In this document: piece by piece, positions 43,828-54,638 of the stretch
How positions within the stretch are numbered: position 1 is the stretch's first letter
Layout of the letters: each line of letters begins with the position of its first letter
Assembly: GCF_040782645.1 (NCBI RefSeq)
Contig: NZ_CP160403.1
Coordinates: forward strand, 1,612,001 to 1,676,000
Source of the DNA: Streptomyces sp. HUAS ZL42
GTDB lineage: Bacteria; Actinomycetota; Actinomycetes; Streptomycetales; Streptomycetaceae
Length of the DNA stretch: 64,000 bases
Reading direction: 5' to 3'
Program-made: the position numbers and the translations under genes
The notes under the pieces: generated by a model
The model's input: the letters and a program-made list of their open reading frames with translations, nothing else
What the model was told of the DNA's origin: nothing
Databases searched by the model: none

Positions 43828-43949
43828 CTTTCCTTGCACCTCACTGTGCGACGGGTGGAGACGGTGGAAAGGAGGGGGATCGCGAAGATCCCGGGGCCCG
43901 TGATCGGGCCATATGCGCTGGGACGGGATCCAATCCCTTGGCGCGCCCG

Positions 43950-44015
43950 CTGTCAATACTTTGTTAAGACATCATTTCACAATCAGGTCCGAATGTAAGT
44001 ACAAACTATTGACAG
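43950..44015. promoter_or_regulatory. Divergent promoter region of the inositol genes
   Basis: CTGTCAATA (43950-43958) and TATTGACAG (44007-44015) are perfect inverted copies 48 bp apart, each carrying a TTGACA -35 type box pointing outward. On the plus strand a TACACC follows after 18-19 bp. The region between is AT-rich for this genome. The GntR protein at 49454 is a likely binder. Confidence 0.65.
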
Positions 44016-44096
44016 TGGCGCCCTCCGCGACCTACACCTGAGAGGCGTCAGGCCCCGTCCGGGACCCGCACCCCCGATCGGTTCGAGGAGCGTCGT

Positions 44097-45068
44097 ATGG
44101 CCGAGTCAGCCCAGTCCTTCGACCTGATCACTATGGGCCGTATCGGAGTCGATCTCTACCCCCTCCAGTCTGGCCTACCTCTGATGAGCGTGGAGACCTT
44201 CGGGAAGTTCCTCGGAGGTTCCGCCGCCAGCGTCGCTGTCGCGGCCGCCCGACTGGAGAGGCGCACCGCCGTGATCACCCGGACCGGCGACGACGCCTTC
44301 GGTGCCTACCTCCACGAGGCGCTGAAGGAGTTCGGTGTCGACGACCGCTGGGTCACCCCGGTCGCGGGTCTGCCGACGCCGGTGACCTTCTGCGAGATCT
44401 TCCCGCCGGACGACTTCCCGCTGTACTTCTACCGGCGGCCCAAGGCGCCCGACCTGGAGATCCACACCGACGAACTGGACTTCTTCGCCATCCGCGCGGC
44501 CCGTGTCTTCTGGATCACCGGCACCGGTCTGAGCGAGGAGCCGAGCCGCTCGGCGACTCTCGCGGCCCTCAAGGCACGGGACCGGTCGGGCACCACCGTG
44601 TTCGACCTCGACTGGCGGCCGGCGCTCTGGAACGACACAGCCTGGAAGGATCCGGAGGAGGCCCGCCCGTACTACGCCGAGGCACTGCGGCACGCCACCG
44701 TCGCGGTCGGCAACCTCGACGAGTGCGAGGCCGCCACCGGCGTACGCGAACCGCGGGCCTGCGCCGAGGCGCTGCTGGCGGCGGGCGTCGAACTCGCCGT
44801 CGTCAAGCAGGGCCCGAAGGGCGTGCTCGCGGCGCATCGCGACGGTACGACCGCGGAGGTCCCGCCCGTGCCGGTCGAGGTGGTCAACGGCCTCGGCGCG
44901 GGCGACGCGTTCGGCGGCTCGCTCGTCCACGGGCTGCTGTCCGGCTGGGACCTGGCCAAGACCCTGCGGTACGCCAACGCGGCCGGCGCCCTGGTGGCCT
45001 CGCGTCTCGCCTGCTCCTCCGCGATGCCCACCGAGTCCGAGGTCGAGGACCTCCTCGCGCGCGGCTGA
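44097..45068 (+). CDS. iolC: 5-dehydro-2-deoxygluconokinase
   Basis: The 323-aa product is a PfkB-family kinase with GKFLGGSAASVAVAAARL near the N-terminus and the ATP/catalytic motif NGLGAGDAFGGSLVHG near the C-terminus. Its opening LITMGRIGVDLYPLQ is typical of IolC, which phosphorylates 2-deoxy-5-keto-gluconate in myo-inositol breakdown. It is the first gene of the plus-strand inositol operon, divergent from the importer. A GAGGAG site precedes ATG 44097. Confidence 0.9.
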   Translation: MAESAQSFDLITMGRIGVDLYPLQSGLPLMSVETFGKFLGGSAASVAVAAARLERRTAVITRTGDDAFGAYLHEALKEFGVDDRWVTPVAGLPTPVTFCEIFPPDDFPLYFYRRPKAPDLEIHTDELDFFAIRAARVFWITGTGLSEEPSRSATLAALKARDRSGTTVFDLDWRPALWNDTAWKDPEEARPYYAEALRHATVAVGNLDECEAATGVREPRACAEALLAAGVELAVVKQGPKGVLAAHRDGTTAEVPPVPVEVVNGLGAGDAFGGSLVHGLLSGWDLAKTLRYANAAGALVASRLACSSAMPTESEVEDLLARG

Positions 45069-45098
45069 TCCGGACCACCCCGAAAAACGGAGCCCGAC

Positions 45099-45966
45099 TT
45101 GTCCCTCAGCATCCCCGGCCTCACCACGGTCCGGGTGCGGCACCCCGAGGCGATCGCCGAGGCCGCCGCCCGGCGGTCGCGTCGCCCCCTCCTCGGTGAC
45201 AGCGGCCGCCTGATGATCGTGGCCGCCGACCACCCGGCGCGCGGTGCCCTCGGCGTCGGCGACCGCGCTCTCGCCATGGCCGGCCGGGCGGATCTGCTGG
45301 AACGTCTCTGCATCGCGCTGTCCCGGCAAGGTGTCGACGGGGTGCTCGCCACCGCCGACATCCTGGAGGACCTGCTGCTGCTCGGGGTGCTGGAGAACAA
45401 GGTGGTCATGGGCGGCGGCCTCGCGGGCGCCGTCTTCGAGCCGGACGACCGCTTCACCGGCCACCGCGCCGAAGACCTCGCCCGGCTCCGCTTCGACGCG
45501 GGCAAACTGCTGCTCCGTGTCGACCACGACGACCCGGGATCGCTGACCACCCTGGAGTCCACGGGCCCGCGCCATCGACGAGATGGCCGCCCTCCGGCTC
45601 CCCCTGTTCGTCGAGCCGTTCATCTCGCGCAGGGTCGACGGCAGGGTCCGCAACGACCTGTCCGCCGAGGCCGTCACCCACTCCATCGCCATCGCCTCGG
45701 GCCTGGGCGGCACTTCCGCCTGGACATGGCTGAAGCTGCCCATCACCGACGACCCGGACGACATGGCCGAGGTGCTGGAGACCTCCACGCTGCCGGCCGT
45801 CCTCCTGGGCGGCGAGGTCGGCGACGACCAGGAAGGCGCGTACACGCGCTGGGCCAAGGCCCTGCGCCTGCCGACCGTCCGGGGCATGGTCGTCGGCCGG
45901 TCGCTGCTCTACCCCGCCGAGGGCGGCGTGGAGGAGGCCGTGGACACGGCCGTGAGCCTGCTGTGA
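45099..45966 (+). pseudogene. Frameshifted DeoC/LacD-type aldolase (Cgl0159-like)
   Basis: The start is a TTG at 45099 with CGGAG 6 nt upstream. The first 155 codons give RLMIVAADHPARGALGVG and KLLLRVDHDDPGSLTTLEST; the rest lies in another frame (MAALRLPLFVEPFISRRV ... LPTVRGMVVGRSLLYP). Removing one G from GGG at 45563-45565 joins them as TARAIDEMAAL. The intact protein would be a class I (beta/alpha)8 aldolase that in actinobacterial iol operons takes the place of IolJ and splits the phosphorylated keto acid. It is either a real mutation or a sequencing error. Confidence 0.85.
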
Positions 45967-46010
45967 CGAACCCGCACGTTGTGACCAGGAACGATTCCGA
46001 GAGGTACCCC

Positions 46011-47897
46011 ATGAGCCAGTCGAGCCGGTCCACGAGCCGCCTCACCGTCGCCCAGGCGCTGGTGCGGTTCCTGTCCGCCCAGTACACCGAGCGGGACGGG
46101 ACGCGGCACCGGTTGATCGCCGGCACCTGGGGCATTTTCGGCCATGGCAACGTTGCCGGGATCGGTCAGGCCCTGCTCGAGGCGGGCGAGGACGCGATGC
46201 CGTACCACCAGGGCCGCAACGAGCAGGCCATGGTGCACGCGGCCGTCGGCTACGCCCGCCAGCTCAACCGGCTGTCGGCGCAGGCGGTGACGACGTCCAT
46301 CGGTCCCGGCGTCACGAACCTGGTCACCGGCGCCGCCCTGGCGACGATCAACCGCCTCCCCGTCCTCCTGCTGCCGGGTGACTACTTCGCCACGCGCCCC
46401 GCAGACCCCCTGCTCCAGCAGTTGGAGCACCCGACCGAGGCGGACGTGTCGGTCAACGACACCCTGCGCCCCGTGTCGCGCTGGTTCGACCGGATCACCC
46501 GCCCCGAGGCGCTGATCCCCTCCGCCCTGAACGCGATGCGGATCCTCGCCGATCCGGCCGAGACCGGTGCCGTCACCCTCGCGCTGCCGCAGGACGTGCA
46601 GGCGGAGGCGTACGACTGGCCGGAGGAGTTCTTCGCCGAGCGCGTGTGGCGTGTACGGCGTCCCGCGCCCGACCCCGTCGAGCTGGCCGAGGCGGTCCGG
46701 GCGATCCGGGCCGCCGATCGTCCGCTGATCGTCGCGGGCGGCGGGGTCCACCACAGCGAGGCCGAGGAGGCGCTGAAGGCGCTGGTGGACGCCACCGGCA
46801 TCCCCGTCGCCTCCACCCAGGCGGGCAAGGGCTCACTCCGGTACGACCACCCCGCCGACCTCGGCGGAATCGGCCACACCGGCACGGCGGTCTGCGACGA
46901 CATCGCCCGCACCGCCGATCTGGTCATCGGCGTGGGCACCCGGTACACCGACTTCACCACGGCGTCCGCCACGCTCTTCCAGAACCCCGGCGTGCGCTTC
47001 CTCAACCTCAACATCGCCGCCTTCGACGCGCACAAACTGGCGGCGCGGACGGTCGTCTGCGATGCGCGGGCCGGACTTACGGCGTTGACGGAAGCGCTGT
47101 CGGGCCACCGTGTGAACGCGGTTTACGAGGCCGAGTACCGCGCCGGCAAGGACCGCTGGGAGCAGGTGGTCGACGCCGCTTACACAGCCGCCGACGACAA
47201 CGCCGTTCCCACCCAGACGCAGGTGCTCGGCGCGCTGGACGCGGTCGTGGGCGACGACGACGTGGTGATCAACGCGGCAGGCTCGCTCCCCGGCGACCTG
47301 CACAAGCTCTGGCGGGCGCGCGGCCCCCGCCAGTACCACCTGGAGTACGGCTACTCCTGCATGGGTTACGAGATCCCCGCCGGGATCGGCGTTCAGCAGG
47401 CGGCCCCCGGCACGCCCGTCTGGTCGCTGGTCGGCGACGGCACCTACCTGATGATGCCGACCGAGATCGTCACCGCCGTCCAGGAGGGCCTGCCCGTCAA
47501 CATGGTCCTCATCCAGAACCACGGGTACGCCTCCATCGGCGGCCTCTCCGAGACGGTGGGCGGCGAACGCTTCGGCACCGCCTACCGTTACCGGTCCGCC
47601 GACGGCACCTTCAGCGGCGCCCCGCTGCCCGTCGACCTCGCCGCCAACGCGGGCAGCCTCGGCATGGACGTCCTGCGCGCCAAGACCGTGCGCGAACTGC
47701 GCGAGGCGCTCGCCACGGCCCGCGCCTCCGACCGTCCGACGTGCGTGTACGTCGAGACGGACACCGCCACCGCGACCGCTCCCCCGGCCGAGGCCTGGTG
47801 GGACGTGCCCGTGGCCGAAGTGGCCTCCCGCGAGGCCGCGTCGGCCGCCCGCGAGGAGTACGACCGCCAGGTCGCCGCCCGGCGCCGCCACCTCTGA
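46011..47897 (+). CDS. iolD: 3D-(3,5/4)-trihydroxycyclohexane-1,2-dione hydrolase
   Basis: The 628-aa product is a thiamine diphosphate enzyme. The N-terminal domain has GIFGHGNVAGIGQAL and the catalytic Glu region YHQGRNEQAMVHAA; the C-terminal domain has the cofactor motif GDGTYLMMPTE with NMVLIQNHGYASIG about 25 residues later. This is the IolD pattern, which opens the cyclohexane ring to 5-deoxy-glucuronate. It lies 44 bp after the aldolase gene, where many actinobacteria carry iolB instead. Confidence 0.93.
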   Translation: MSQSSRSTSRLTVAQALVRFLSAQYTERDGTRHRLIAGTWGIFGHGNVAGIGQALLEAGEDAMPYHQGRNEQAMVHAAVGYARQLNRLSAQAVTTSIGPGVTNLVTGAALATINRLPVLLLPGDYFATRPADPLLQQLEHPTEADVSVNDTLRPVSRWFDRITRPEALIPSALNAMRILADPAETGAVTLALPQDVQAEAYDWPEEFFAERVWRVRRPAPDPVELAEAVRAIRAADRPLIVAGGGVHHSEAEEALKALVDATGIPVASTQAGKGSLRYDHPADLGGIGHTGTAVCDDIARTADLVIGVGTRYTDFTTASATLFQNPGVRFLNLNIAAFDAHKLAARTVVCDARAGLTALTEALSGHRVNAVYEAEYRAGKDRWEQVVDAAYTAADDNAVPTQTQVLGALDAVVGDDDVVINAAGSLPGDLHKLWRARGPRQYHLEYGYSCMGYEIPAGIGVQQAAPGTPVWSLVGDGTYLMMPTEIVTAVQEGLPVNMVLIQNHGYASIGGLSETVGGERFGTAYRYRSADGTFSGAPLPVDLAANAGSLGMDVLRAKTVRELREALATARASDRPTCVYVETDTATATAPPAEAWWDVPVAEVASREAASAAREEYDRQVAARRRHL

Positions 47898-47931
47898 CCT
47901 CCCCCCATGCCCCTGTGAAAGGCCCCGCACC

Positions 47932-49428
<1,497 letters not shown>

Positions 49429-49453
49429 CTGCTCCTCAGAAGGAGGCACGTCC

Positions 49454-50239
49454 ATGGCGAAGACCGGCGACCGCGCACGCGCGACGACCGCATCGGCGCT
49501 CGACAACCTGCACTTCGCCCTGGACCGGGGCAGTCCGGTGCCCCTGTACTACCAGCTCGCGCAGCAACTCGAGGCGGCGATCGAGCACGGCGTCCTCGCA
49601 CCGGGCAACCTCCTCGGCAACGAGATCGACCTGTCGGTACGGCTGGGCCTGTCCAGGCCCACCGTCCGGCAGGCCATCCAGTCCCTGGTGGACAAGGGCC
49701 TGCTGGTCCGGCGACGCGGCGTCGGCACGCAGGTCGTCCACAGCCAGGTCAGACGCCCCCTCGAGCTGAGCAGTCTCTACGACGACCTGGAGACCGCCGG
49801 CCAGGGCCCGACCACGCAGGTGGTCCGCAACGAGGGCGTCCCGGCACCCGCCGACGTGGCCGCCGCCCTGGGCGTCGCGGAGGGCAGCGAGGTCACGCTC
49901 CTGGAGCGGCTCAGGTTCACCCACGGCGAGCCGGTGGCGCTGCTGTGCAACTACCTGCCCGCCAACCTGCTGAACCTCGACGACAGCAGGCTGGAGTCGA
50001 CGGGCCTGTACCGCATGCTGCGCTCCGCCGGCATCACCCTGCACAGCGCCCACCAGACAATCGGCGCCCGCTCCGCCACGGCGGAGGAGGCGGCTCGGCT
50101 GGACGAGGAGCCGGGCGCGGCGCTGCTGACCATGCAGCGGACGGCTTATGACGACACGGGGCGGGCGGTGGAGTACGGGACGCATATCTACCGGGCGTCT
50201 CGGTATGCGTTTGATTTTCAGTTGCTGGTGCGGCCCTGA
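49454..50239 (+). CDS. GntR-family regulator, HutC/UTRA type
   Basis: The 261-aa product has a winged helix (residues about 28-95, with YYQLAQQLEAAIEHGVL and LSRPTVRQAIQSLVDKG) and a UTRA ligand domain (VTLLERLRFTHGEPVAL ... LYRMLRSAGITLHSAHQTIGA). It is the last gene of the inositol operon, 25 bp after mmsA, as in many actinobacterial iol clusters. It most likely represses the operon and the importer until an inositol intermediate binds. Confidence 0.9.
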   Translation: MAKTGDRARATTASALDNLHFALDRGSPVPLYYQLAQQLEAAIEHGVLAPGNLLGNEIDLSVRLGLSRPTVRQAIQSLVDKGLLVRRRGVGTQVVHSQVRRPLELSSLYDDLETAGQGPTTQVVRNEGVPAPADVAAALGVAEGSEVTLLERLRFTHGEPVALLCNYLPANLLNLDDSRLESTGLYRMLRSAGITLHSAHQTIGARSATAEEAARLDEEPGAALLTMQRTAYDDTGRAVEYGTHIYRASRYAFDFQLLVRP

Positions 50240-50292
50240 CCCTTCCGAGGCTTGACCAACCAGGACAGGAGACCCATAGTGGTACGTATGTA

Positions 50293-50309
50293 TACATCGT
50301 AAGCGTACG
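50293..50309 (+). promoter_or_regulatory. Shared 17-bp exopolysaccharide motif, site B
   Basis: TACATCGTAAGCGTACG lies 26 nt before the galE start at 50336. It matches site A at 15 and site C at 13 of 17 positions. The surrounding GTACGTATGTATACATCG is very AT-rich for this genome. A TTGACC occurs 35 nt upstream, 4 nt farther than the TTGACG at the other two sites. Confidence 0.65.
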
Positions 50310-50335
50310 TCGTCCCGCCTGAGGGGCTCGGGCCT

Positions 50336-51394
50336 ATGAGCGCTCCATCCACAGTCCTGGTCACCGGTGGAGCCGGCTTCATCGGCAGCCACGCCTGTGT
50401 CGACCTGCTCGACCACGGCTACGAGGTCATCGTGGTCGACGACTACTCCAACAGCTCGCCGCAGGTCTTCGCCCGTGTGGAACGGATCGCCGGCCGCTTC
50501 GTCGGCGCCGTCTACGAGCTGGACATCCGTGACCGGCAGGCCCTGTCAGCCGTCTTCGACCGGCACACGGTAGACGCGGTCGTGCACTTCGCCGCCCTCA
50601 AGTCGGTGAGCGCTTCGACGAAGATGCCCGTCGAGTACTACGACACCAACGTCGGCGGCACGACCGCCCTGCTGCGAACCATGCACGAGCACGGAGTCCA
50701 CCGGCTCGTCTTCTCCTCGTCCTGCTCGCTCTACGGCGAGGCCGGCTCCGGGCCGCTCGACGAGTCCACCCCCGCGCGTCCCACCAATCCCTACGCTGCG
50801 TCCAAGTGGGCCTGCGAACAGATACTTGCCGACGTCTGCCACCGACGTCCCGAGTACTCCGTGCTGTGCCTGCGGTACTTCAACCCTGTCGGCGCCCACC
50901 CCAGCGGACTGCTCGGAGAGGACCCGCAGGGAACGCCCGAGAACCTCATGCCGTACCTGGCACAGGTGGCCGTCGGACGACGCAACCAGTTGCGCGTGTA
51001 CGGAAGCGACTACCCCACGCCCGACGGAACCGCGATCCGCGACTACATCCACGTCATGGACACCGTCGAGGCACACCGGGTCGCGCTCGACCGCCTGGCC
51101 GACACCTCGGGCATGCAGGTGTACAACCTCGGCCTCGGCCACGGCAGTTCCGTCCTCGACGTCGTCACCGCGTTCTCCAGGGTCTGCGGCAGGGAAATAC
51201 CGTACGAACTCGCGCCGCGCCGCCCCGGCGACGTGAGCGAACTCGTCGCCGACGCCTCCGCCGTGACGCGCGCCTGGGGCTGGCGCCCTCTGCGCGACCT
51301 CGACGACATGTGCCGGGACGCATGGCGGTTCCAACTGCACAATCCCCATGGGTACGCGGGGTCTCCCCGGCGGCCCAGGACGAAGGAGAGCTGA
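50336..51394 (+). CDS. galE: UDP-glucose 4-epimerase
   Basis: The 352-aa product is an extended SDR with cofactor motif VLVTGGAGFIGSHACVDLL, catalytic Ser in SSSCSLYGEAG and Tyr-x3-Lys in NPYAASKWACEQ. LRYFNPVGAHPSG and IRDYIHVMDTVEAH are characteristic of GalE, which interconverts UDP-glucose and UDP-galactose. It opens locus B on the plus strand. The shared 17-bp motif lies 26 nt upstream. The GGDEF-EAL gene begins 6 bp after its stop, so precursor supply and c-di-GMP turnover are likely co-transcribed. Confidence 0.93.
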   Translation: MSAPSTVLVTGGAGFIGSHACVDLLDHGYEVIVVDDYSNSSPQVFARVERIAGRFVGAVYELDIRDRQALSAVFDRHTVDAVVHFAALKSVSASTKMPVEYYDTNVGGTTALLRTMHEHGVHRLVFSSSCSLYGEAGSGPLDESTPARPTNPYAASKWACEQILADVCHRRPEYSVLCLRYFNPVGAHPSGLLGEDPQGTPENLMPYLAQVAVGRRNQLRVYGSDYPTPDGTAIRDYIHVMDTVEAHRVALDRLADTSGMQVYNLGLGHGSSVLDVVTAFSRVCGREIPYELAPRRPGDVSELVADASAVTRAWGWRPLRDLDDMCRDAWRFQLHNPHGYAGSPRRPRTKES

Positions 51395-51400
51395 CCGCCG

Positions 51401-54400
51401 GTGCCAAGATGCAGCCCGACAGTGCCGTGCCTACCATTGCAGAAGGCCCAGGTCGAGGCGTACTTCGCGGCCCGGCCTCCTCCGACCCGAGGAGGCGCTT
51501 TGCGATTGCTGCTGGCCCACCGGCTGATGGCTGTCTTCTTCACTCTGTCCGCGGTCGTCACCTCTCTCTACATGACCGTTCCGAGCCTGCGCACGCCGAT
51601 GTGGGCCCTCATAGGCATGGGAGGCGCCGCAGCCATCCTCACCGGTGTCCACATCAACCGTCCGGCGCACCGATGGCCCTGGCTGGTACTCGCCGCCGGG
51701 CTGCTGGCCCTCACCGCCGGTGACACCTACTCCCACGTGCAGGAGCAGTACTTCCAGGCCTCTCCGTTCCCCTCACCGGCGGACGCGTGCTATCTCGCCG
51801 TGTACCCGCTCCTCGCGGCAGGGCTCTTCGGCCTCGTCCGGTACCGCCGGGTGGACCGTGACCTGCCCAGCCTGCTGGACGCGATGATCGTCACCGCGGG
51901 GCTCGCGGTGCCGGTCTGGGTCTACCTGATACTGCCGCTCACCAGGCAGGAGAGCCTGACCTGGGAGCAGCGCGCGATCAGCATCGCCTATCCACTGGGC
52001 GACATCGTGATACTCGCGCTGCTGGTCCGGCTGCTCGCCCACAGCCCCCTCTCCGGCCGGGAACGCTCCGTACAGCTGCTCGCCCTGGGCACCCTCGCAC
52101 TGCTCGGTTTCGACATCGCCTACGGAATCGTGCAGCTCGACGGGGCGTGGCAGGCCGGCTTGCCTGACCTCGGCTGGATCGTCTTCTTCACGGCCTGGGG
52201 GCTGGCCGGGCTCCACCCGTCCATGACGGAACTGACCCGTCCGGAACCCCGGCCGCAATCCGCCCTTCCGCCTTGGCACCGGCTGCCCCTGCTCGCCGCC
52301 GCCACGCTGATCGCACCGGCGATCCTGCTCTCGGAGGGACGGGTCGGCACGGTCCGGGACGCAACGGCGCTGGCGGCCTTCTCCGGCCTGTTGTTCGTGC
52401 TGGTGATCCTGCGGCTCGCGGGCATGATCGTGGCACACCGCGAGGCCGTGACGCGTGAGCAGACATTGCGCAGGGCAACCGCCGCACTCGTCGCGGCCAC
52501 AGGAGCCCAGGAGATCGAACAGTCCTGCGCCGGTGCGGTCACGGCGTTGTTCGGACCGAAGGCCCGGCACGCGACCATGCTGCTTTCGGCCCAGCAGGCC
52601 CAGCAGCTGTACGCGCTTCCGGCAAAGACGCCCGTCGGCCCGGAGACCGCGGGCACTGCGGGCGGGCCTCACAGAGAGCCGGCCGCCGCCGTACTCCCCG
52701 GCACCCTCCTCGTCACCGTTGCCGAGCTCGGGCCGGACATCGCCGACCGGCTGGACCACCTGCCGACCGCCCTGGTGTGCCCCATGGTCCAGCCCGACCG
52801 CCCGACCGGCAGCGAGCTTCCGGGTGTGCTGCTGGCCGCCGGACCCGAGCGACAGCTCACCGAGATGCGCGGCACACTGGAGATCCTGGCCTCGTACGCG
52901 GGGCTGGCGGCTGAACGTGTTGAGCTCCGGCAGGAGATCATCCGGAAGGAGAGCGAGGCCTACTTCCGCACCCTGGTGCACAACGCCTCGGACGTGATCC
53001 TCATCCTCAACGACGACACGACCGTGCGCTACGCCAGTCCGTCCGCGGAAGCCGTCTTCGGCAGCACCGTGATGACGGGTACGGCACTGCGGGACCTGGT
53101 GGATCCCCGGGATCGCGACCGGGTACACCGCACTCTGACGGTCCTGCGCAGCACCAAGCAGAAGGAGGCCCACGAGTACTGGTGGGTGCTCAAGGACGGC
53201 GACCGCATCGAAGTGGAGGTGCGGTGCCGTGACCTTCGGCAGGACAGGACCGTCGGCGGGCTGGTGATCACCCTCCGGGATGTGACCGAACAACGTCAAC
53301 TGGAGCACGAACTCACCCAGCGGGCCTTCCATGATTCGCTGACCGGTCTGCCCAACCGGACACTGCTGCTGGAGCGGACCGAGCGCGCGCTGCTGCGCGG
53401 CCGCCGCGAGGCGACTCTCACCTGTCTGCTCTTCATCGATCTTGACGACTTCAAAGTCGTGAACGACACGCTGGGCCATTCGGTCGGCGATCAGCTTCTC
53501 TCCGCTGTGGGAGAGCGAATGGCGAGGACGCTGCGCCGCACCGACACCGCGGCGCGTCTGGGCGGTGACGAGTTCGCCGTGCTGATGGAGGGTGCGAGAC
53601 AGCCCGTCGATGCCGAACTTCTGGCGGCACAGGTGATCCAGAGCCTCAACCGGCCCTTCCAGCTCTCCGAGGACTCGGTGAACGTCTCCGCCAGCGTGGG
53701 CGTGGCCACGGCGTGGGACAGCGCGGACCCCGAAGAGCTGCTGGCCCTCGCAGATCTGGCCCTGTACGCGGCCAAGACGGCGGGAAAGCGCCAGTGGCGC
53801 CGCTTCCAGCCGGAGCTGCGCGACAACATGGCGGAGCGGCACGATCTTCGAGCGCGGCTTGACCGGGCGATCGCCGAGGAGGAGTTCAGCCTGCTCTACC
53901 AACCGGTGGTGGACATCACCGTGGGCGAGATCGTCGGCTTCGAGGCACTGGCCCGCTGGCCGCACACCCGACGGGGTCTGGTCCCACCGCTGCAGTTCAT
54001 CGGGCTCGCCGAGGAGACCGGGCAGATCACGCCGCTGGGCGCCTGGGTGCTGCGGAACGCCGCGGCCGACATCGCCCGGCTGCGGGATCGGACCCCACGG
54101 CCCGTACCGCTGTACGTCAGCGTCAACGTCTCCGCACGCCAGTGGCGGGACACGGGCTTCCTGAACGAGGTGCGCAGGGCCCTCGACACCTCCGGCCTCG
54201 ATCCGGGCTCACTGCAGCTGGAGCTGACGGAGTCGGTGCTCATGCGGCGGGACGACCACATCGACGCGCTCCTTCGGACGCTCAAGGACCTCGGCGTGCG
54301 CATCGCGGTCGACGACTTCGGCACCGGGTTCTCCTCGCTGCGCTATCTGCGGGAATTCCCCATAGACGTACTCAAGATCGACAAGACGTTCATCGACGAC

Positions 54401-54637
54401 ATCCCGGAGGACCCCCGGCAGGTCGCACTCGTCGAGGGAATCGTCCACCTCGCGGACACGCTCGACCTTCAGGTGATCGCCGAGGGCATCGAGGAACCGG
54501 CACAGCGCGAGATGCTCGCCGCCATGGGCTGCCGGTTCGGCCAGGGATACCTGTTCGCCCCGCCGATGAGCCTGGAGGAGAGCGAGATCGTCCTGCGCCG
54601 GCACGACGAAGCAGTTCGCCACAACGAAGCAGGGTGA
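51401..54637 (+). CDS. Membrane PAS-GGDEF-EAL protein, c-di-GMP synthase/phosphodiesterase
   Basis: The product of about 1078 aa has ten predicted helices (residues about 34-345), a linker, a PAS domain (about 525-645), GGDEF (about 650-810) and EAL (about 820-1070). The cyclase site ARLGGDEF is intact, and an RRTD inhibitory site lies five residues before it. The EAL site is also complete: FEALARW, NVSARQ, ELTES, DDFGTGFSSL, KIDKTF, EGIE and QGYLF. So both making and breaking c-di-GMP are possible. The layout recalls RmdB-type proteins of Streptomyces. It follows galE by 6 bp and likely controls this polysaccharide or development locally. Confidence 0.9.
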   Translation: MPRCSPTVPCLPLQKAQVEAYFAARPPPTRGGALRLLLAHRLMAVFFTLSAVVTSLYMTVPSLRTPMWALIGMGGAAAILTGVHINRPAHRWPWLVLAAGLLALTAGDTYSHVQEQYFQASPFPSPADACYLAVYPLLAAGLFGLVRYRRVDRDLPSLLDAMIVTAGLAVPVWVYLILPLTRQESLTWEQRAISIAYPLGDIVILALLVRLLAHSPLSGRERSVQLLALGTLALLGFDIAYGIVQLDGAWQAGLPDLGWIVFFTAWGLAGLHPSMTELTRPEPRPQSALPPWHRLPLLAAATLIAPAILLSEGRVGTVRDATALAAFSGLLFVLVILRLAGMIVAHREAVTREQTLRRATAALVAATGAQEIEQSCAGAVTALFGPKARHATMLLSAQQAQQLYALPAKTPVGPETAGTAGGPHREPAAAVLPGTLLVTVAELGPDIADRLDHLPTALVCPMVQPDRPTGSELPGVLLAAGPERQLTEMRGTLEILASYAGLAAERVELRQEIIRKESEAYFRTLVHNASDVILILNDDTTVRYASPSAEAVFGSTVMTGTALRDLVDPRDRDRVHRTLTVLRSTKQKEAHEYWWVLKDGDRIEVEVRCRDLRQDRTVGGLVITLRDVTEQRQLEHELTQRAFHDSLTGLPNRTLLLERTERALLRGRREATLTCLLFIDLDDFKVVNDTLGHSVGDQLLSAVGERMARTLRRTDTAARLGGDEFAVLMEGARQPVDAELLAAQVIQSLNRPFQLSEDSVNVSASVGVATAWDSADPEELLALADLALYAAKTAGKRQWRRFQPELRDNMAERHDLRARLDRAIAEEEFSLLYQPVVDITVGEIVGFEALARWPHTRRGLVPPLQFIGLAEETGQITPLGAWVLRNAAADIARLRDRTPRPVPLYVSVNVSARQWRDTGFLNEVRRALDTSGLDPGSLQLELTESVLMRRDDHIDALLRTLKDLGVRIAVDDFGTGFSSLRYLREFPIDVLKIDKTFIDDIPEDPRQVALVEGIVHLADTLDLQVIAEGIEEPAQREMLAAMGCRFGQGYLFAPPMSLEESEIVLRRHDEAVRHNEAG

Positions 54638-54638
54638 C

